NCBI GenBank assembly: GCA_019414645.1 | Contig: DXLP01000003.1 | Span: 27,011-91,010 of the forward strand | From: Collinsella sp. | GTDB taxonomy: Bacteria; Actinomycetota; Coriobacteriia; Coriobacteriales; Coriobacteriaceae | Length of the DNA stretch: 64,000 bases | Direction of reading: 5' to 3' | Part shown: piece after piece, positions 44,662-52,489 of the stretch | How positions within the stretch are numbered: position 1 is the stretch's first letter | How the letters are laid out: each line of letters opens with the position of its first letter | Notes under the pieces: generated by a model | What the model saw: the letters and a program-made list of their open reading frames with translations, nothing else | Database searches by the model: none | What the model was told of the DNA's origin: nothing | Translations under genes and position numbers: made by a program

Positions 44662-45435
44662 ATGCTGCTCGCTATCGATATGGGAAACACGCAGACGGCC
44701 ATGGGCCTGTTCGACGGAGACGAGCTGGTGCAGTCGTGGCGCATGCCCACCGACCGCTCCTATACCGCCGACGAGATCCACGTGCGCCTGATGGGTTTCT
44801 TTAAGATGTACGGCCTCTCGCTCGATGCGGTTGACGCGATCGCCTTTGCGGGCGTGGTGCCGCAGCTCTCGCGCGAGTGGCACGCCGTGGCCGACCGCAT
44901 TGCCGCAGACGCCATCGTCATCGGGCCGCAGACGGCCGCCGTGACCAAGCTGCGCGCGGCGCGTCCCCAAGCCGTAGGCGCCGATCGCGTCGCTAACGCC
45001 GTTGCAGCCGAAACTTTCTACGGCGCGCCGGCAATCGTGGTGGACTTTGGCACCGCGACCAATATCGACGTCATCGATGAGGACGGTTATTACATTGGCG
45101 GAGCGATCGCGCCGGGCATCCGCATCTCCATGGACGCGCTTGCCGCCCGTGCCGCCAAGCTCGCCAGCGTGCCGCTCGAGGCGCCCGAGCATGCCATCGG
45201 CCGCGATACCGAGGAGTGCATCAAGGTCGGCGCCGTGGTGGGCGCTGCTGCCATGGCCGAGGGCCTGGTCGAGCGCATGAAGCGCGAGCTGGGCCGCGAG
45301 GATGCCACCGTTATCGCCACGGGCGGTCTCGCCGGCATCGTCGCCGATTCGACCGATGCCTTCGACGTGGTCGACGGACAGCTCACCATCAAGGGCATCT
45401 GCGAAATCTACCGCCGCATGCAGGAGCTGGGGTAA
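44662..45435 (+). CDS. coaX: Type III pantothenate kinase
   Basis: 257 residues, the normal CoaX length. LLAIDMGNTQTAMGLFDG is the phosphate-1 motif, GADRVANAVAA and VVDFGTATNIDVID carry the catalytic and metal Asp residues, and GGAIAPGI and DTEECIKVGAVVG complete the fold. It phosphorylates pantothenate at the start of CoA synthesis and is insensitive to CoA feedback. ATG 44662 is chosen because GGGAG lies just upstream; the open frame continues back through the antisense of the tRNA, which is not coding. Confidence 0.93.
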   Translation: MLLAIDMGNTQTAMGLFDGDELVQSWRMPTDRSYTADEIHVRLMGFFKMYGLSLDAVDAIAFAGVVPQLSREWHAVADRIAADAIVIGPQTAAVTKLRAARPQAVGADRVANAVAAETFYGAPAIVVDFGTATNIDVIDEDGYYIGGAIAPGIRISMDALAARAAKLASVPLEAPEHAIGRDTEECIKVGAVVGAAAMAEGLVERMKRELGREDATVIATGGLAGIVADSTDAFDVVDGQLTIKGICEIYRRMQELG

Positions 45436-45490
45436 GGCAGGGGCTTAAGTCGAGCACGGGCGCGAGCGGCGGACTAAGCAATGCATCGGT

Positions 45491-45533
45491 CCTATTCCTC
45501 AAAAACGAAATTTTTTCAGTTTTGAGGAATAGG
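45491..45533. repeat. Near-perfect palindrome downstream of the DUF4143 ATPase gene
   Basis: CCTATTCCTCAAAA pairs with TTTTGAGGAATAGG around an A/T-rich centre. It sits 7 bases beyond the stop of the ATPase gene. Two more copies lie upstream of that gene at 46764 and 46849. Confidence 0.8.
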
Positions 45534-45540
45534 CTTTCTG

Positions 45541-46737
45541 CTACGCCTCGCCGCACAACCACCTCGCCAGGTCCACGATCTGCACTCCGTCGCGATCCGT
45601 GGCCTCGTGATGCGTGCGGGCGAGAATCATCTTGGGATACGCATCGCCAATGCTCAGCAGTGGCGAAATCTCGCGTTCAAATGTCTTATCCGAGCTGATG
45701 TCGTCGCTCACCTGAATGTAGAGTTTCTCGCTCCGCTTGATTGCTACAAAGTCTATTTCCTTTTTATAGAGCACGCCGACGTATACCTCGTATCCGCGAC
45801 GCAGCAGCTCGATTGCCACCATGTTCTCGTATACGCGTCCCCAATCCATATCACGTGTACCGAGCAGCGCGTATTTGAACGCGTGGTCTGCCAGGTAATA
45901 CTTCTCGCCGCTCTTAAGGTATTTTTTGCCGCGGATGTCGTACCGACGAACTTTATAGAAGGCAAACGCATCGCATAGGCACCCCATGTACGTGCCGACC
46001 GTCTTGTTCGTTATCTTTAGCCCATCCGCGTTCAAAATATCCGTAATGTTACGTGCCGACGTTATGTTGGATACGTTGTCCATCATGTAATCGGCAATGC
46101 GCAGCAGCGCCGATTCGTTTCTCACGTTATGCCGCTGCACGATATCTCTCACGATGAGCGTTTTGAAGACATTGGAGAGATATTGATAACGCTGCTCCTG
46201 CAGTGGATAAGGGTAGGAGCCGGACATACCGCCGGTTCTCGCGTACTCATCGAAGTCGCGGTCGACCTCGCCCTCGTCGCCATAGAGTCGATACTCCTCA
46301 AACGAGAATGGGAAAACCTCGATCTCAAACGTACGCCCCGTAAAGAGCGTCGACAGATCGCTCGACAGCAAAAAGGCATTCGATCCGGTAATGAATATGT
46401 CGTACTGCTCGGATGCGTGGAGGCTGTTGATCGCACGCTCAAAACCGTCGCACATCTGAACTTCATCGATAAGCAGAAAGTTTTGTTTGCCGGACACTCG
46501 ATGCTCTTTTACATAGGCGAGCAGCGCGTGATACTCGAGCAGATTCTCGAACTCATCGAGGTTGTAGTTGATATGGATGACATTCGAATTGGACAGATTT
46601 GCCTCCACGTAATCGCGGAGGGCCTCGAGCAATTTTGATTTACCGCTACGACGGATGCCCGTGATGACCTTGATGTCCGGCACGCCAATAAGGCTCGTCA
46701 ACGTGTCCATATATGACGTTCTATTGATGAGTTTCAT
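45541..46737 (-). CDS. AAA ATPase with DUF4143 C-terminal domain
   Basis: 398 residues. Walker A is GIRRSGKSKLL (about 27-37), Walker B is FLLIDEVQ (about 90), with sensor TGSNAFLLSSDL. The DUF4143 region (about 195-360) ends in a PD-(D/E)XK-like strand EIDFVAIKRSEKLYIQV. Many anaerobes carry several such genes and no cellular role is established. GAGGAGG lies just before the ATG. The gene is framed by three copies of one palindrome, none of which is found elsewhere in the window. Confidence 0.85.
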   Translation of the reverse strand: MKLINRTSYMDTLTSLIGVPDIKVITGIRRSGKSKLLEALRDYVEANLSNSNVIHINYNLDEFENLLEYHALLAYVKEHRVSGKQNFLLIDEVQMCDGFERAINSLHASEQYDIFITGSNAFLLSSDLSTLFTGRTFEIEVFPFSFEEYRLYGDEGEVDRDFDEYARTGGMSGSYPYPLQEQRYQYLSNVFKTLIVRDIVQRHNVRNESALLRIADYMMDNVSNITSARNITDILNADGLKITNKTVGTYMGCLCDAFAFYKVRRYDIRGKKYLKSGEKYYLADHAFKYALLGTRDMDWGRVYENMVAIELLRRGYEVYVGVLYKKEIDFVAIKRSEKLYIQVSDDISSDKTFEREISPLLSIGDAYPKMILARTHHEATDRDGVQIVDLARWLCGEA

Positions 46738-46763
46738 TGGGGCCTCCTCGCGGTCTTTTATCG

Positions 46764-46804
46764 CTATTCCTCAAAATTGAAAAATTTTCAGTTTTGAGGA
46801 ATAG
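46764..46804. repeat. Near-perfect palindrome upstream of the DUF4143 ATPase gene (proximal)
   Basis: CTATTCCTCAAAA, TTGAAAA, then TTTTCAG and TTTTGAGGAATAG: about 20 base pairs with almost no loop. It lies 27 bases upstream of the start codon, thus in the leader or over the promoter. Confidence 0.8.
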
Positions 46805-46848
46805 GCTCTATAGCGAATATACCTCGCGAAAGACCGAGCTGCCTTAAT

Positions 46849-46891
46849 CCTATTCCTCAAAAACGAAAATTTTTCAGTTTTGAGGAATAGG
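46849..46891. repeat. Near-perfect palindrome upstream of the DUF4143 ATPase gene (distal)
   Basis: Same sequence as the copy at 45491 apart from the A/T-rich centre; 85 bases beyond the proximal copy. Confidence 0.8.
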
Positions 46892-46922
46892 GCGCTGGCA
46901 ACCCATTCCCCAGATAGGCGAA

Positions 46923-46950
46923 ACCCTCCCCGGCACAGGCCGAGGAGGGT
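46923..46950 (-). terminator. Terminator of the folPK/biotin-ligase-like unit
   Basis: ACCCTCC pairs with GGAGGGT on the minus strand, followed by TTTCG. It lies about 40 bases past the stop at 46990. Confidence 0.65.
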
Positions 46951-46989
46951 CTTGTTGTCATGTCTATCTTTGGGCGCGAACGCCCCGCG

Positions 46990-47691
46990 CTACAGCCCGC
47001 GAATTCGTACGGCCTCGGGCGGAAACTCCTGCTCGCCGGCATCGGTCTTAATGGTCGCGCGGCCCCAGATGTCCAGGCCTGCAAACACACCGACCGCAAG
47101 CGGCAGGCCGTTGGGCGACACCGCCGCAACTTGGCGGCCCAGCAGCGGCACCATGTCGAAGTACTCGCCCAGCACGGGAGCCAGCGGCCCTGCGGCGCCT
47201 TGCGGCGTGTTGGCAACAACCGCCCAAGCGTCCACGCGGGCCAGCACGGCGGCGGCCAGCGTCTCGACCAGCGCTTCGTCAGCCACGTCCACACCAAGCT
47301 CGCCCAGCGCCGAACGCTCAATATCCACCGTCACGGCACCGAACATGCCCGCAGCAGCGGCACCGCCGTTCACGGCAACACGCGCGAGCGACGTCTCAAA
47401 CGCAGGCGCACCGCACACGATATCGCTCGGCCACTGGATACCCACCTTACCGGCAAGGCCCAACCCCGGCGTCGAAGCCGTGCCCACGAGCGCGTCCATC
47501 ATGCCCATCGCAGCCACAAACGGCAGGCCGTGGAAGGCATGCATGTTCACGTCCGGGCGCACGATCAGCGAAAACATCAGCGATGCATCGCCCGCGCTCC
47601 ACGCGCACCAGCCCGCGGACATGCCCTCGCGGCCCGCGTCGCGCGCCGCGTCGAGCTCGGTGCCAGCGGCAACAGCATTCATCTCGATCAT
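46990..47691 (-). CDS. Biotin-protein-ligase-like protein, divergent
   Basis: 233 residues. The catalytic-domain landmarks of BirA are recognisable: LMFSLIVRP, then GKVGIQWPSDIV (normally KWPNDI), and a C-terminal barrel GVFAGLDIWGRATIKTDAG. The ATP/biotin loop GRGRxGR is degenerate (GREGMSAGWCAW) and no HTH is present. It may be a diverged ligase or an inactive relative. The ATG directly follows the folPK stop, so the two are coupled. The absence of an accC/accB neighbour leaves the role open. Confidence 0.55.
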   Translation of the reverse strand: MIEMNAVAAGTELDAARDAGREGMSAGWCAWSAGDASLMFSLIVRPDVNMHAFHGLPFVAAMGMMDALVGTASTPGLGLAGKVGIQWPSDIVCGAPAFETSLARVAVNGGAAAAGMFGAVTVDIERSALGELGVDVADEALVETLAAAVLARVDAWAVVANTPQGAAGPLAPVLGEYFDMVPLLGRQVAAVSPNGLPLAVGVFAGLDIWGRATIKTDAGEQEFPPEAVRIRGL

Positions 47692-49434
47692 CTACATACG
47701 CCCCAATTCGCCCACGATATGGCCCACGCGGTCCTCGGGCTCCTTGACCTCGACGCCGTTGTAGCGGAAGAACCGCGCCGGGTCGTGCATCAGGTCCTCG
47801 AGCGGCACCAGCACAAAATCGCGTTCGCCGATCAGCGGATGCGGCAGGCGCAGCTTTTTGCCGCCGTGGGTCTCGCCGTCCATCCACAGCAGGTCCAGGT
47901 CGATGGTGCGCGGACCGTTGGCCTTGGCCTTTTTGGAGCGGTCGCGCCCCAGCTCGGCCTCGATCTTCATAAGCTCGTCGAGCAGCACCAACGGCGCCAG
48001 CTCGGTCTTGATCTCGATGACGGCGTTGGCAAACGCGTCCTGGCGCGTCTCGTAGGCCGGCTCGCTCTCGTAAATCTTGGAGGAGTTGGACACGCAGGTG
48101 AGTGGAATCTCGGCGATCATCTCGCGTGCGGCGCGGATGTTGTCGCAGCGATGCCCCAGGTTGGAGCCCACGGCCACAAACGCGCGGCGCGGCTGCGGCT
48201 TGGCAACCGCCCAGTAACCGTTCAGGAACTGCGCAAAACCCGCGGCGTCGTGCACGCGCACGATGTTGGCACCGGCCTGGATGGCGCCCAGGCACACGCC
48301 AAACGTGGCGGCATCGCGCTCGGCGGCCTCGGTCACGCCCGAGACGGCGCCCACAAAGCGCTTGCGCGACACGGCGCACATGAGCGGGTAGCCCAGCGAC
48401 GCCATCTTGGCAGTCTCGCGCTGGATGACGATGTCCTCGTTAGCCGACTTACCAAAGCCCGGGCCAGGATCGATGCAGATGCGGTCGCGCGACACGCCGG
48501 CATGGATGAGCGTGCGGGCCTGGTCGGACAGAAAGCCCATGACGCGGCGCATGATGGGCGCCGAATCGGGCAGGGTAAAGCGGCGGAGCTGCGAGGTGGG
48601 CACATAGGCCTCCTCACGGCGGGCACTGCGGCGCATCATGGCGGCCAGGCGGTCATTGGACTCCGATGCGGCCTCGGTGGCTGCGGGCGCGGCCTCGGGC
48701 GCGGGCGCGACGGTCTCGGCGGCAGCAGCCTGCTCGGCGGCCGGCGTCTCCTGCTCGCTTGCAGGCTCGGACGTGGGCTCCGGTTCGCCAAACGGCAACG
48801 AGGGCTGCACCACGCCGCCCGGAAGCTTGGCCTCCGGCTTAGGCTCGCCCAGCAACTTGCCGCGACGGCGGCGAGCCGGCTTCTCGGCCTCACGCGCGGC
48901 CTCGGCAGCCGCCTCGCGCGCCTTCTCGGCAACAAACGCCGCTGCCGAGGTATCGAGCTGCACCGTTGCGTGCGTGCGGACGGGCGCGGCGACCTCGCCG
49001 GCATGCATCACGATGACGCCGCAAGTGCTCGTCTTAACGAACTCGACCATCTTGGGATCGGTGAAGCCGGTCACGTCGTTGACGATCGAGGCGCCGCAGC
49101 GCACGGCCGCCTTGGCAACCGCCACATGACGCGTGTCGATCGAGACGATGGCGCCCTCCTTGGCCAGCGCACGCACCACGGGCAGCACGCGGCGAGCCTC
49201 CTCGTCGGGGTTGACCGGGGTAAAGCCGGGGCGCGTGGACTCGCCGCCCACGTCGATGATGTCGGCGCCGGCGTCGAGCATCGCCAGGCCGTACTCGATG
49301 GCGGCATCGGGGTCGAAGTGCTCCCCGCCATCGCTAAACGAATCGGGCGTCACGTTGAGGACGCCCATGATGCGCGGACGGTCAAAGCTGAGCTCATACT
49401 TTCCGCACCGCCATGTCTTGCTGTCGTTCGCCAT
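47692..49434 (-). CDS. folP-folK: Dihydropteroate synthase - HPPK fusion with internal insertion
   Basis: 580 residues. DHPS occupies about 18-400: MGVLNVTPDSFSDGG, DVGGESTRPG, IVNDVTG, DPGPGFGKS and the final VRVHDAAG. HPPK occupies about 417-580: AVGSNLGHRCDN, then GPRTIDLDLLWMDG and LPHPLIGERDFVLVPL. Between MHAG (about 143) and LRRFTLP (about 285) lies a ~135-residue Ala/Glu/Pro-rich insertion in a barrel loop. The product makes 7,8-dihydropteroate from hydroxymethyl-dihydropterin and pABA. ATG 49434 has AGGAGG 7 bases upstream. Confidence 0.9.
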   Translation of the reverse strand: MANDSKTWRCGKYELSFDRPRIMGVLNVTPDSFSDGGEHFDPDAAIEYGLAMLDAGADIIDVGGESTRPGFTPVNPDEEARRVLPVVRALAKEGAIVSIDTRHVAVAKAAVRCGASIVNDVTGFTDPKMVEFVKTSTCGVIVMHAGEVAAPVRTHATVQLDTSAAAFVAEKAREAAAEAAREAEKPARRRRGKLLGEPKPEAKLPGGVVQPSLPFGEPEPTSEPASEQETPAAEQAAAAETVAPAPEAAPAATEAASESNDRLAAMMRRSARREEAYVPTSQLRRFTLPDSAPIMRRVMGFLSDQARTLIHAGVSRDRICIDPGPGFGKSANEDIVIQRETAKMASLGYPLMCAVSRKRFVGAVSGVTEAAERDAATFGVCLGAIQAGANIVRVHDAAGFAQFLNGYWAVAKPQPRRAFVAVGSNLGHRCDNIRAAREMIAEIPLTCVSNSSKIYESEPAYETRQDAFANAVIEIKTELAPLVLLDELMKIEAELGRDRSKKAKANGPRTIDLDLLWMDGETHGGKKLRLPHPLIGERDFVLVPLEDLMHDPARFFRYNGVEVKEPEDRVGHIVGELGRM

Positions 49435-49529
49435 GAACATCCTCCTAAAATGCCCACGCCGCCGAGCTTGGGGAGCTGGCGGCGGGGTCGCTTTGCACTC
49501 AGTCTTTCTATTGTATCCGCGCGCGCGGG

Positions 49530-50282
49530 CTAGAACGCAAACGCGGCCGCGATGTCGCAAGAAATCAGCAGGTCGGCATTTGCATCCTGATCGGTGGGAG
49601 CAAGGTTGCATATGGCCAGCGTATCGCCGGTAAAGTAACGCGTAAGGCCCGCCGCCGGATACACCACGAGCGAGGTCCCACCCACAATGAGGGCATCGGC
49701 CGCGGCGATGGCGGCAACGGCACCGGTCAGCACATGCTCATCGAGCGGCTCCTCGTAGAGCACCACATCGGGCTTGATGCGCCCGCCGCACGCAGGACAC
49801 ACAGGCACGCCCGCGGCGTCCTCGTGCTCGCGCGAGCAAATCCACTCGGCGCTATAGACCGCGCCGCACGACTGGCAAATGTTGCGATGGACCGATCCGT
49901 GCAGCTCGAACACGCGCTGCGAGCCGGCCGCCTGGTGCAGACCGTCGATATTTTGCGTCACCACGGCGTCGAGCTTGCCGGCGCGCTCCAGCTCGGCCAG
50001 CTTGGTGTGGCAGCGGTTAGGCTTAGCGTTAAGCGCGATCATCTTGGTGCGGTAAAAGTCGAAGAACTCCGCAGGATGTGCCTCGTAAAAGCTATGCGAC
50101 AGCATGGTCTCGGGCGGATAGGCAAACTGCTGGTGATACAGGCCGTCCACGCTGCGGAAATCGGGGATGCCACTTGCCGTGGAAACACCAGCGCCGCCAA
50201 AGAAGACCACGCGCTTGTGGGTGTCAAACAGATCCGCCAGCGCGGCGGAGGCCTGCCTGGGGTCCGATATTGCCTGCGTCAT
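49530..50282 (-). CDS. cobB: Sir2-family NAD-dependent protein deacylase
   Basis: 250 residues. GAGVSTASGIPDFRS binds NAD, TQNIDGLH and the catalytic His in FELHGSVH are intact, and CQSC with CPAC form the zinc site. It removes acetyl or other acyl groups from protein lysines. A GC-rich hairpin at about 49457-49485 separates it from folPK, so it may be its own transcript. It is divergent from xth. Confidence 0.9.
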   Translation of the reverse strand: MTQAISDPRQASAALADLFDTHKRVVFFGGAGVSTASGIPDFRSVDGLYHQQFAYPPETMLSHSFYEAHPAEFFDFYRTKMIALNAKPNRCHTKLAELERAGKLDAVVTQNIDGLHQAAGSQRVFELHGSVHRNICQSCGAVYSAEWICSREHEDAAGVPVCPACGGRIKPDVVLYEEPLDEHVLTGAVAAIAAADALIVGGTSLVVYPAAGLTRYFTGDTLAICNLAPTDQDANADLLISCDIAAAFAF

Positions 50283-50417
50283 ATGAGTCCTCCGTCCTTG
50301 TTAGTCGGGCAGCGTTGAGCGACGTCCCAGCATGCGGCCTTTAAGTCAGCATGCACGGAGCCCACCCCGCCCCTGTTGCGCTAATCTTAAGCCTGCCAAC
50401 CCCGTCGAAAGGACACC

Positions 50418-51236
50418 ATGCCTCAGACTTACACTTTCGCCTCGTGGAACGTCAACGGCCTGCGCGCCGTGCTCAAAAAGGACCCGAGCTTTATCCAGAT
50501 CGCGCAAGAACTCGACGTCGATATCCTGGCGCTGCAGGAGACCAAGCTGCAGGAGGGCCAGGTCGATATCGACCTGCCCGGCTATCACCAAACCTGGAGC
50601 TACGCCGAGCGCAAAGGCTATTCGGGCACCGCGGTCTTTAGCCGCCAGGAGCCGCTACGCGTGCTGCGCGCCGACGCGCTGCTGCCCTACGCCGGCGAGG
50701 GCGAGGCCGCCGAGCTCGTTGCCCAAGCCGCAACCGAGGGCCGCGTCTGTGCGCTCGAGTTCGACAAGTTTTGGTTTGTCGACGTCTATACGCCCAACGC
50801 GCAAAATGAGCTCGCGCGCATCGACGTGCGTATGGCCTGGGACGATGCCTATCGCGGCTTTTTGGGCGCGCTTGAGCACGAAACCGGCAAGCCCGTCGTA
50901 ACCTGCGGCGACTTTAACGTGGCGCACGAAGAGATCGACCTTAAGAACCCCAAGTCCAACCGCGGCAACGCAGGCTTTTCGGACGAAGAGCGCGGTAAGT
51001 TTACCGAGCTGCTCAACGCCGGCTTTACCGATACCTGGCGCACGGCTAATCCGGACGTTGAGGGCGTCTACAGCTGGTGGAGCTATCGCTTTAATGCCCG
51101 CAAGAACAACGCCGGCTGGCGCATCGACTACTTCCTGGTAAGCGACGCAATCGCCGCCAACGTTCGCGACACCGGCATCCGCGGCGACATCTTCGGCAGC
51201 GACCACTGCCCCGTCACCCTCACGCTAGAACTCTAG
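50418..51236 (+). CDS. xth: Exodeoxyribonuclease III / AP endonuclease
   Basis: 272 residues of the EEP fold: SWNVNGLRA, LALQETKLQ (metal Glu), DVYTPNAQN, CGDFNVAHEEIDL, and the C-terminal RIDYFLVS and SDHCPV with the catalytic Asp/His. It cleaves DNA at abasic sites in base excision repair. GAAAGGA precedes the ATG. Hairpin elements follow the gene in the 535-base gap to the ECF operon. Confidence 0.92.
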   Translation: MPQTYTFASWNVNGLRAVLKKDPSFIQIAQELDVDILALQETKLQEGQVDIDLPGYHQTWSYAERKGYSGTAVFSRQEPLRVLRADALLPYAGEGEAAELVAQAATEGRVCALEFDKFWFVDVYTPNAQNELARIDVRMAWDDAYRGFLGALEHETGKPVVTCGDFNVAHEEIDLKNPKSNRGNAGFSDEERGKFTELLNAGFTDTWRTANPDVEGVYSWWSYRFNARKNNAGWRIDYFLVSDAIAANVRDTGIRGDIFGSDHCPVTLTLEL

Positions 51237-51310
51237 CCCCAATTGATCCCCTGGGGACGGAGGAAAAGGGATCATTTTCACCTCGCGAGGGAACCCACGC
51301 GGCCCTCCCG

Positions 51311-51468
51311 CCACGGAACTGACCCATCTACTACGTTTAAGCCACTACCCTCAACCACAGCGAACAACGCAAAAAGAAAACCGCAGGTAGAAAGCCTGCG
51401 GTTTTTCGTAAAACGCGGTCATGGTCGGGGGTATCAAGCTAAACGTAGTAGATGGGCCAGTTTCGTGG
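51311..51468. repeat. 158-bp hairpin element (CTACTACGTTTA arms)
   Basis: Arms at 51311-51339 and 51440-51468 match at 27 of 29 positions. The core has its own stem AAACCGCAGG/CCTGCGGTTT followed by TTTCG (51378-51406), which can act as a terminator. The core is shared with the element at 22183. Confidence 0.7.
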
Positions 51469-51565
51469 CAAGCGCCGCCAACTGATTCCCCGGGGACGTC
51501 TGGGGACGGAGGAAAACGGATCGATTTGGCTCTCTGAGGGCCACGATGCCCGTCATATCAGCCGG

Positions 51566-51731
51566 CCATTCCAAAACTATGCCGGTTTACGGGGCTGAAT
51601 CGCGAACCCCCAACCATACGCAATTCCGAAATAATAAAACCTCAGGTAAACGGCTTGCTCTATTTTGAAAAAAGCCGGTATGGTCGGCCTACGCTAATCT
51701 AGCCCCGTAAACCGGCATAGTTTTGAAATGG
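51566..51731. repeat. 166-bp hairpin element (CTATGCCGG family)
   Basis: Arms at 51566-51596 and 51701-51731 match at 30 of 31 positions. The outer 25 bases resemble the element at 22183, but the inner arm reads GGGGCT instead of TACGATGAAT and is still complementary. Core: AAACCTCAGGTAAACGGC. Confidence 0.7.
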
Positions 51732-51771
51732 TACTTCGGAAGTATTGATTCACGCCCCGGCGCAACCAGCC

Positions 51772-52485
51772 CTACAGCCCGTATTTCACGACAACGCGGT
51801 TGATCCGTCGACACCAAGGCTTGTAGAGGGCGGCCAAGAACACGCAGGTCGCGAGGCCGTGTGTGATATCGAACGGCACTGCCGTGGCAAGACGCGCCAC
51901 GACGCCCGCCCACGTGAGCGGTTGTACAAAACCGATAATGTCGTACGCGTTGATCACCACGCCGTACAGCAGACCCGAAGCAAAGCCGTACGCCATCAGC
52001 GCCGGCATGCGCACGGTTCCATCCGCACGGTCGAACGCACCGGCATGCGCCAGCGCACCGCCAACATAGCCAACCAGGCCCCAGGCATACATCTGCCATG
52101 GCGTCCACATGCCCTGCCCAAAAAAGAAATTGCTGGTCAGCGCCGCCAGCGCGCCAACCATAAAACCATTGCGGCGACCAAGCGTCGCCCCCGCGATAAT
52201 GGCGATGGCGCTCACCGGTTTAAAGTCGGGAATGGGCCCAAACAGGATACGCCCCGCCGCCGCCAGCGCCGCCAGCACCAGCGTGGGCATAATCTGGCGC
52301 AAACCCGGACGAGATGCCTCGTAACCCGCAAAGAACAGTGCAAGCACCAGCGCCACCACGACAAGCATGGCAAGCGCCGCCTGCTCAACGCCCGCCAGCA
52401 ACGCCGCTGCCATCACCGCCGGCACCGCCAACAACAGCGGGATCTCCAGTTTTGTGAGTAAACGCGAGAAACGACAGTCCGTCAT
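51772..52485 (-). CDS. ECF transporter substrate-binding (S) component
   Basis: 237 residues with about six helices. The block GRILFGPIPDFKPVSAIAIIAGATLG, then MVGALAALTSNFFFGQG, is typical of ECF S components of the vitamin-uptake group; which substrate it binds is not readable. It is third in the T-A-S operon, with its ATG 4 bases after the ATPase stop, so it is the dedicated S component of this module. No riboswitch was recognised upstream of the operon. Confidence 0.78.
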   Translation of the reverse strand: MTDCRFSRLLTKLEIPLLLAVPAVMAAALLAGVEQAALAMLVVVALVLALFFAGYEASRPGLRQIMPTLVLAALAAAGRILFGPIPDFKPVSAIAIIAGATLGRRNGFMVGALAALTSNFFFGQGMWTPWQMYAWGLVGYVGGALAHAGAFDRADGTVRMPALMAYGFASGLLYGVVINAYDIIGFVQPLTWAGVVARLATAVPFDITHGLATCVFLAALYKPWCRRINRVVVKYGL

Positions 52486-52489
52486 CCCA

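Noticed and set aside
46960..49533. Long plus-strand open frame (857 codons)
   Set aside because: Antisense of folPK and the ligase-like gene; same third-position shadow effect, and both sense genes are firmly identified.
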